Source of the DNA: Comamonas kerstersii
GTDB taxonomy: Bacteria > Pseudomonadota > Gammaproteobacteria > Burkholderiales > Burkholderiaceae_C
Direction: 5' to 3'
Assembly: GCF_008801935.1 (NCBI RefSeq)
Contig: NZ_VZOT01000005.1
Location: 62,001 to 126,000, forward strand
DNA: 64,000 nt
Position numbers and translations under genes: made by a program. This document shows positions 60,819 to 64,000 of this stretch, one piece after another. Below the pieces are notes generated by a model. That model saw nothing but the letters and a program-made list of their open reading frames with translations. It had not been told where the DNA came from and searched no databases. How positions within the stretch are numbered: the stretch's first letter is position 1; every line of letters begins with the position of its first letter.

Positions 60819-61331
60819 TCAGTGACGGTCCTCAGGGTCGTTGCGTGGTTCGTCCAGAAACATCACGCGCTGCACAATGCCCTGCGGATCGATAAAGACA
60901 TGCGCCTGACGGTCGATGCTATTTTCGCGAATCCGGTAGGTCCAGATGTCGCCTTTGAAGTTGGCGACATGCTCGACCAGCGCGGGCTTGCCAAAGTAGT
61001 GGTACACGTCCTCACGGCGGTCCTGGCCGATGCGCAGGCGCTGGAAGTACGCTTCCTGCAGCACCTGCTCCACGCGCAGCAGCTGCTGCTGTGCGTCAAA
61101 CACCATGTGGTAGACCTGCTGGCCTGCGGGCTGGTAGCTGTAGATCCAGCGTTCTCCGCCTTCTGGCAGGCCCACACGCACCTGGGGCTGGCCCATGTCC
61201 CTGGCAATCTGCGGGGCAGGGGTGCCGGGCTTTTGCCATTCAGGCACAGCACAGGCCGCCATCAAGGTGGCTGCGCAGGCAAGCACGGCGGCCCAGCGCC
61301 ACGTCTTGCAGTGAACCGGGCCTTTCATCAT
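60819..61331 (-). CDS. BamE-like lipoprotein of unknown role
   Basis: A 170-aa lipoprotein (RWAAVLACAATLMAACAVPE, lipobox MAAC after a slightly long signal) followed by two similar halves of BamE/SmpA style: one around PQIARDMGQPQVRVGLPEGG, the other around LRIGQDRREDVYHYFGKPAL, which fits the G-x-x-x-x-x-x-V-x-x-x-L/F-G-x-P pattern. BamE is part of the outer-membrane protein assembly machine, but full BamE is usually shorter and this may be a related protein. Start ATG at 61331 shares one base with the def stop (TGATG), so translation is coupled. Confidence 0.7.
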   Translation of the reverse strand: MMKGPVHCKTWRWAAVLACAATLMAACAVPEWQKPGTPAPQIARDMGQPQVRVGLPEGGERWIYSYQPAGQQVYHMVFDAQQQLLRVEQVLQEAYFQRLRIGQDRREDVYHYFGKPALVEHVANFKGDIWTYRIRENSIDRQAHVFIDPQGIVQRVMFLDEPRNDPEDRH

Positions 61332-61840
61332 CAGCGTGCTGCCTGTTTCTGCATCTTGACCAGCTTGGTCTTGATGCGATTGCGCTTCAGGGGCGAGAGG
61401 TATTCCACAAACACCTTGCCCATGAGGTGGTCCATCTCGTGCTGGATGCAGATGGCCAGCAGGCCTTCGGCCTCAATCTCACGCGAGTTACCGTTTTCGT
61501 CCAGGGCACGCACCTTCACGGAAGTGGAGCGCTCTACGCCATCGTAGATACCGGGCACGGACAGGCAGCCTTCTTCGCCAACCTGCTTTTCTTCGCTGGC
61601 CCAGAGGATTTCAGGGTTGATCAGCACCAGCTTCTGGTCACGGTCTTGCGATACATCAATGACGATCAGACGCTCATGAAAGTCCACTTGCGTTGCCGCC
61701 AGACCAATGCCATTGGCCTCGTACATGGTCTCAAACATGTCTTCGATCTGCTTGCGGATGCGCTCATCCACCTTTTCTACAGGTTTGGCCACCTTGTGCA
61801 GGCGAGGATCGGGATAGCAAAGAATGGGAAGTAATGCCAT
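61331..61840 (-). CDS. def: Peptide deformylase
   Basis: Removes the formyl group from new proteins. The 169-aa protein has all three motifs: GIGLAATQV near residue 45, EEGCLSVPG near 90, and the metal-binding HEMDHLMGK near 135. ATG at 61840 ([20 protein letters not shown]) is the family start; the upstream open frame is not conserved. First gene of the def-(BamE-like)-fmt operon, divergent from the LysM gene. Confidence 0.97.
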   Translation of the reverse strand: MALLPILCYPDPRLHKVAKPVEKVDERIRKQIEDMFETMYEANGIGLAATQVDFHERLIVIDVSQDRDQKLVLINPEILWASEEKQVGEEGCLSVPGIYDGVERSTSVKVRALDENGNSREIEAEGLLAICIQHEMDHLMGKVFVEYLSPLKRNRIKTKLVKMQKQAAR

Positions 61841-61998
61841 GGCAAGTTCAGTGTAGTTGTAGCTATTTTCGCTACTTTTGGGCATTGCTGCTGCCCTGTT
61901 TGAGCATACGCATTGCCCAATCAAGGGCTTGGATTGAGAATCTTGCGTCATTGAAGTTCACAAAGCAGGGCACACCTGCATACAGAGAGGGAGAAAGC

Positions 61999-63168
61999 AT
62001 GAAAGGAACTGCCACCACCTGTGTCCTGGCCCTGGGCGCCATGTTCCACAGCCCGGCCACGCTTGCACAGGGGCCATCCTTTCCGGTGACGGAAGCGCAG
62101 CGCGCCACGGCACAGCAGGTCGCTCAGCAAGGCGTTCCCCTGTCTGCCCTCAGCCCCAACGCCCCGGACAGCTACACCGTCCGCCGTGGCGACACGCTGT
62201 GGCGCATCTCCGGCCTGTTCCTGCGCCAGCCCTGGCGCTGGCCTGAGTTGTGGGGCATGAATCTGCAGGCGATTGCCAACCCGCACCTGATCTACCCCGG
62301 TCAGGTGCTGTATCTGGAAAAAAATGGTGGCTATGCACGCCTGACCACCGCCCGCGGTGGCGCAACCCCCACGGTCAAGCTCAGCCCGCAGGTGCGTGGT
62401 GAAAATCTCTCCGACATGGCTCTGCCCACGCTGCAGATGCACATCATCGAAGCCTTTCTGGCCGAACCACTGGTCGTAGACAGCGACACCGTCGCCAAGG
62501 CGCCGCACATCCTGGCTGACAGCAATGAACGCGCCCTGGTCGCCCAGGGTGACCGCATCTACGCCCGTGGCTCAGACACCCAGCGCCTGCTGCAGGGCAC
62601 AGACCAGCCACGCAGCTTCCGCATCTTCCGTGACGCCGTGGCCCTGCGCGACCCCATCACCCGCGAGGTCCTGGGCTATGAAAGCCAGTACATCGGCCAG
62701 GCCGCGCTGGTCCATGGTGAAACCGAAGCACAGCTCCAGGCTGACTACCGCCCCGCTACGCTGAACGTGGTCAAGGCCAAGGAAGAAATCCGTGCAGGCG
62801 ACCGTCTGCTGCCCGAGCCGCCGCGCCAGTACCTGAACTTTGTGCCCCATGCACCAGCCTCTGACATCACCGCCCACGTGGTCTCGCTGTACGGTGATAC
62901 CTCGGTGCGCTATGGCACGCAGTACCAGGTGGTGGCCATCAACAAGGGCCTGCAGGATGGCGTGCAGCCCGGCATGGTGCTGGCACTGATGAGCAAGGGG
63001 GCCAAGGTGGTGGACAAGACCGACCCCAAGCGCCCAAAGATCCAGCTGCCCGATGAAGAAAACGGCCTGGCCATGGTGTTCCGCAGCTTTGACCGCGTCT
63101 CGTATGCCCTGATCATGGACATCCAGCGCGGCGTGCAGGTGGGCGACACGCTCACCAATCCCCGCTAA
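61999..63168 (+). CDS. LysM domain protein, exported
   Basis: A 389-aa secreted or periplasmic protein. A signal peptide (MKGTATTCVLALGAMFHSPA, cleavage near LAQG) is followed by one LysM domain (YTVRRGDTLWRISGLFLRQP, WRWPELWGMNLQAIANPHLI, YPGQVLYLEK). The rest (about 130-389) has no clear domain; it holds phrases such as AGDRLLPEPP and VGDTLTNP, which look like repeats of a beta-rich fold. LysM suggests peptidoglycan binding. GAGGGAGAAAGC supports the ATG at 61999. It is directly followed (2 bp) by dprA, a pairing common in Betaproteobacteria. Confidence 0.9.
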   Translation: MKGTATTCVLALGAMFHSPATLAQGPSFPVTEAQRATAQQVAQQGVPLSALSPNAPDSYTVRRGDTLWRISGLFLRQPWRWPELWGMNLQAIANPHLIYPGQVLYLEKNGGYARLTTARGGATPTVKLSPQVRGENLSDMALPTLQMHIIEAFLAEPLVVDSDTVAKAPHILADSNERALVAQGDRIYARGSDTQRLLQGTDQPRSFRIFRDAVALRDPITREVLGYESQYIGQAALVHGETEAQLQADYRPATLNVVKAKEEIRAGDRLLPEPPRQYLNFVPHAPASDITAHVVSLYGDTSVRYGTQYQVVAINKGLQDGVQPGMVLALMSKGAKVVDKTDPKRPKIQLPDEENGLAMVFRSFDRVSYALIMDIQRGVQVGDTLTNPR

Positions 63169-63170
63169 CC

Positions 63171-64000
63171 ATGGCACAGCAGCCCCTGCCTGCATGGGAG
63201 CACAACGAACTGCAGGCCTGGCTGCGCCTGGCCCTGACGCCCGGCATTGGCAATGGCACTGCCCGGCGTCTGCTGGCCCGGTTTGGCAGCGCGCCAGCCA
63301 TTTTTGAAGCCTCTGCCAGCGAACTGCACGACTGCGTCAGTGCCGCACAGGCATCGCAGCTGCAGACACTGCCCGAAGGCTTTGCCGCAACGCTGGCGCA
63401 GACCTGGCAATGGCTGCAGCATGAGGGCGACGATATCGCCCATGCCCTGATCACACTGGGTGATCCGCGCTACCCGGACAGCCTGCTGCACACGGCCGAC
63501 CCACCCCTCATGCTCTATGCCCTGGGCAGTGCGCAGCACCTGCTGCGCGCAGCTCCACTGCTGGACTGGCAGCGCAGCCTGGCCATGGTGGGATCGCGCA
63601 ATCCCACCCCACAAGGCAGTGACAACGCATTTCAGTTTGCCAAGTACCTGGCCCAGCAGGGCTGGAGCGTCGTCTCCGGCATGGCGCTGGGCATTGATGC
63701 CGCCGCACACCAGGGGGCGCTGACCGCCACGGACGCGCCGCTGCCCACTGTGGCGGTGATGGGTACGGGCATTGACCGCATCTACCCACGCCAGCACCAG
63801 CAGCTGGCGCACCAGATTGCCCGCCAGGGCCTCATCCTCAGCGAATTTCCGCTGGGCACACCCCCCATTGCCAGCAACTTTCCCAAGCGCAACCGCATCA
63901 TCTCCGGGCTGAGCTGCGGCACGCTGGTGGTGGAGGCCGCACTGGCTTCTGGCTCACTGATTACGGCACGCATGGCATCCGAGCAAGGGCGGGAAGTCTT
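63171..64000 (+). CDS. dprA: DNA processing protein DprA, C-terminus cut by window edge
   Basis: DprA loads RecA on single-stranded DNA taken up in natural transformation. From ATG at 63171 (MAQQPLPAWEHNELQAWLRL) about 276 codons are present, covering a helix-hairpin-helix-like N domain (LTPGIGNGTARRLLARFGSA) and the Rossmann-like core: LAMVGSRNPTPQGS, VVSGMALGIDAAAHQGALT, VMGTGIDRIYPRQHQQLAHQ, SEFPLGTPPIASNFPKRNRI and EAALASGSLITARMASEQGR. The remaining C-terminal winged-helix domain is outside the window. It starts 2 bp after the LysM gene stop. Confidence 0.93.
   Translation, partial: MAQQPLPAWEHNELQAWLRLALTPGIGNGTARRLLARFGSAPAIFEASASELHDCVSAAQASQLQTLPEGFAATLAQTWQWLQHEGDDIAHALITLGDPRYPDSLLHTADPPLMLYALGSAQHLLRAAPLLDWQRSLAMVGSRNPTPQGSDNAFQFAKYLAQQGWSVVSGMALGIDAAAHQGALTATDAPLPTVAVMGTGIDRIYPRQHQQLAHQIARQGLILSEFPLGTPPIASNFPKRNRIISGLSCGTLVVEAALASGSLITARMASEQGREV

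Overview
The window is a chromosomal segment from a betaproteobacterium of the family Comamonadaceae, most likely Comamonas. The basis is the replication-origin order rpmH / dnaA-dnaN-gyrB, the high G+C coding bias, the Bug/TctC solute receptor, the AmgK/MurU cell-wall recycling enzymes and the style of the intergenic repeats. The species cannot be named from sequence alone. No tRNA, rRNA, CRISPR array, prophage or insertion sequence was seen.

Layout. (1) 1-9,700, origin region: mnmE (cut by the left edge), yidC, yidD, rnpA and rpmH run leftward. dnaA, dnaN and gyrB run rightward from a 352-bp intergenic region that holds a perfect DnaA box over the -35 of a good dnaA promoter. (2) 9,700-18,300: a two-lipoprotein operon (first gene frameshifted, second FlgO-like), ssb, an MFS exporter, uvrA, a class I amidotransferase-type hydrolase and a ribosome hibernation factor. 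(3) 18,300-30,000, central metabolism: aspA, gapA, tkt, pyk and fbaA, with murU, pepP, a Bug receptor and an unknown 87-aa gene. (4) 30,000-39,300: NUDIX hydrolase, GNAT acetyltransferase, an HD-GYP response regulator whose partner MHYT-PAS hybrid kinase is a multiply broken pseudogene, a duplicated DUF2061 membrane protein, maeB, and a secreted barnase-like RNase with its barstar inhibitor. (5) 39,300-48,900, envelope block: rsmA-surA-lptD leftward; amgK and rsmE rightward; then a diguanylate cyclase and an M20 dipeptidase. (6) 48,900-64,000: a chemoreceptor, mtnN, a frameshifted long-chain acyl-CoA ligase, pyrF, an EamA exporter with exoD, an OmpA-like lipoprotein, mltA, azlCD, fmt, a BamE-like lipoprotein, def, a LysM protein and dprA (cut by the right edge).

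How the genes fit together. Most of the window is housekeeping: replication and repair (dnaA, dnaN, gyrB, ssb, uvrA), outer-membrane assembly (yidC, surA, lptD), lower glycolysis and anaplerosis (tkt, gapA, fbaA, pyk, maeB), and N-formyl-methionine handling (fmt, def). MltA, AmgK and MurU, in three separate places, supply three steps of a peptidoglycan recycling route.

Two things stand out. First, at least 13 intergenic sites carry a related palindromic repeat with flanking arms like AGCTGCCAGCGCTTG and CAAGCGCTAGCAGCT. A short form (about 45 bp) and a long form (about 90 bp, with an inner hairpin) occur, nearly always at gene 3' ends and next to terminators. Second, three loci carry frame disruptions that fall in short homopolymer or dinucleotide runs: the lipoprotein at 9.9 kb, the hybrid kinase at 32-34.6 kb and the acyl-CoA ligase at 53.35 kb. 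These are either genuine decay by replication slippage or uncorrected sequence errors. The kinase also has a nonsense codon and has lost its whole phospho-acceptor domain, so it is a real pseudogene.
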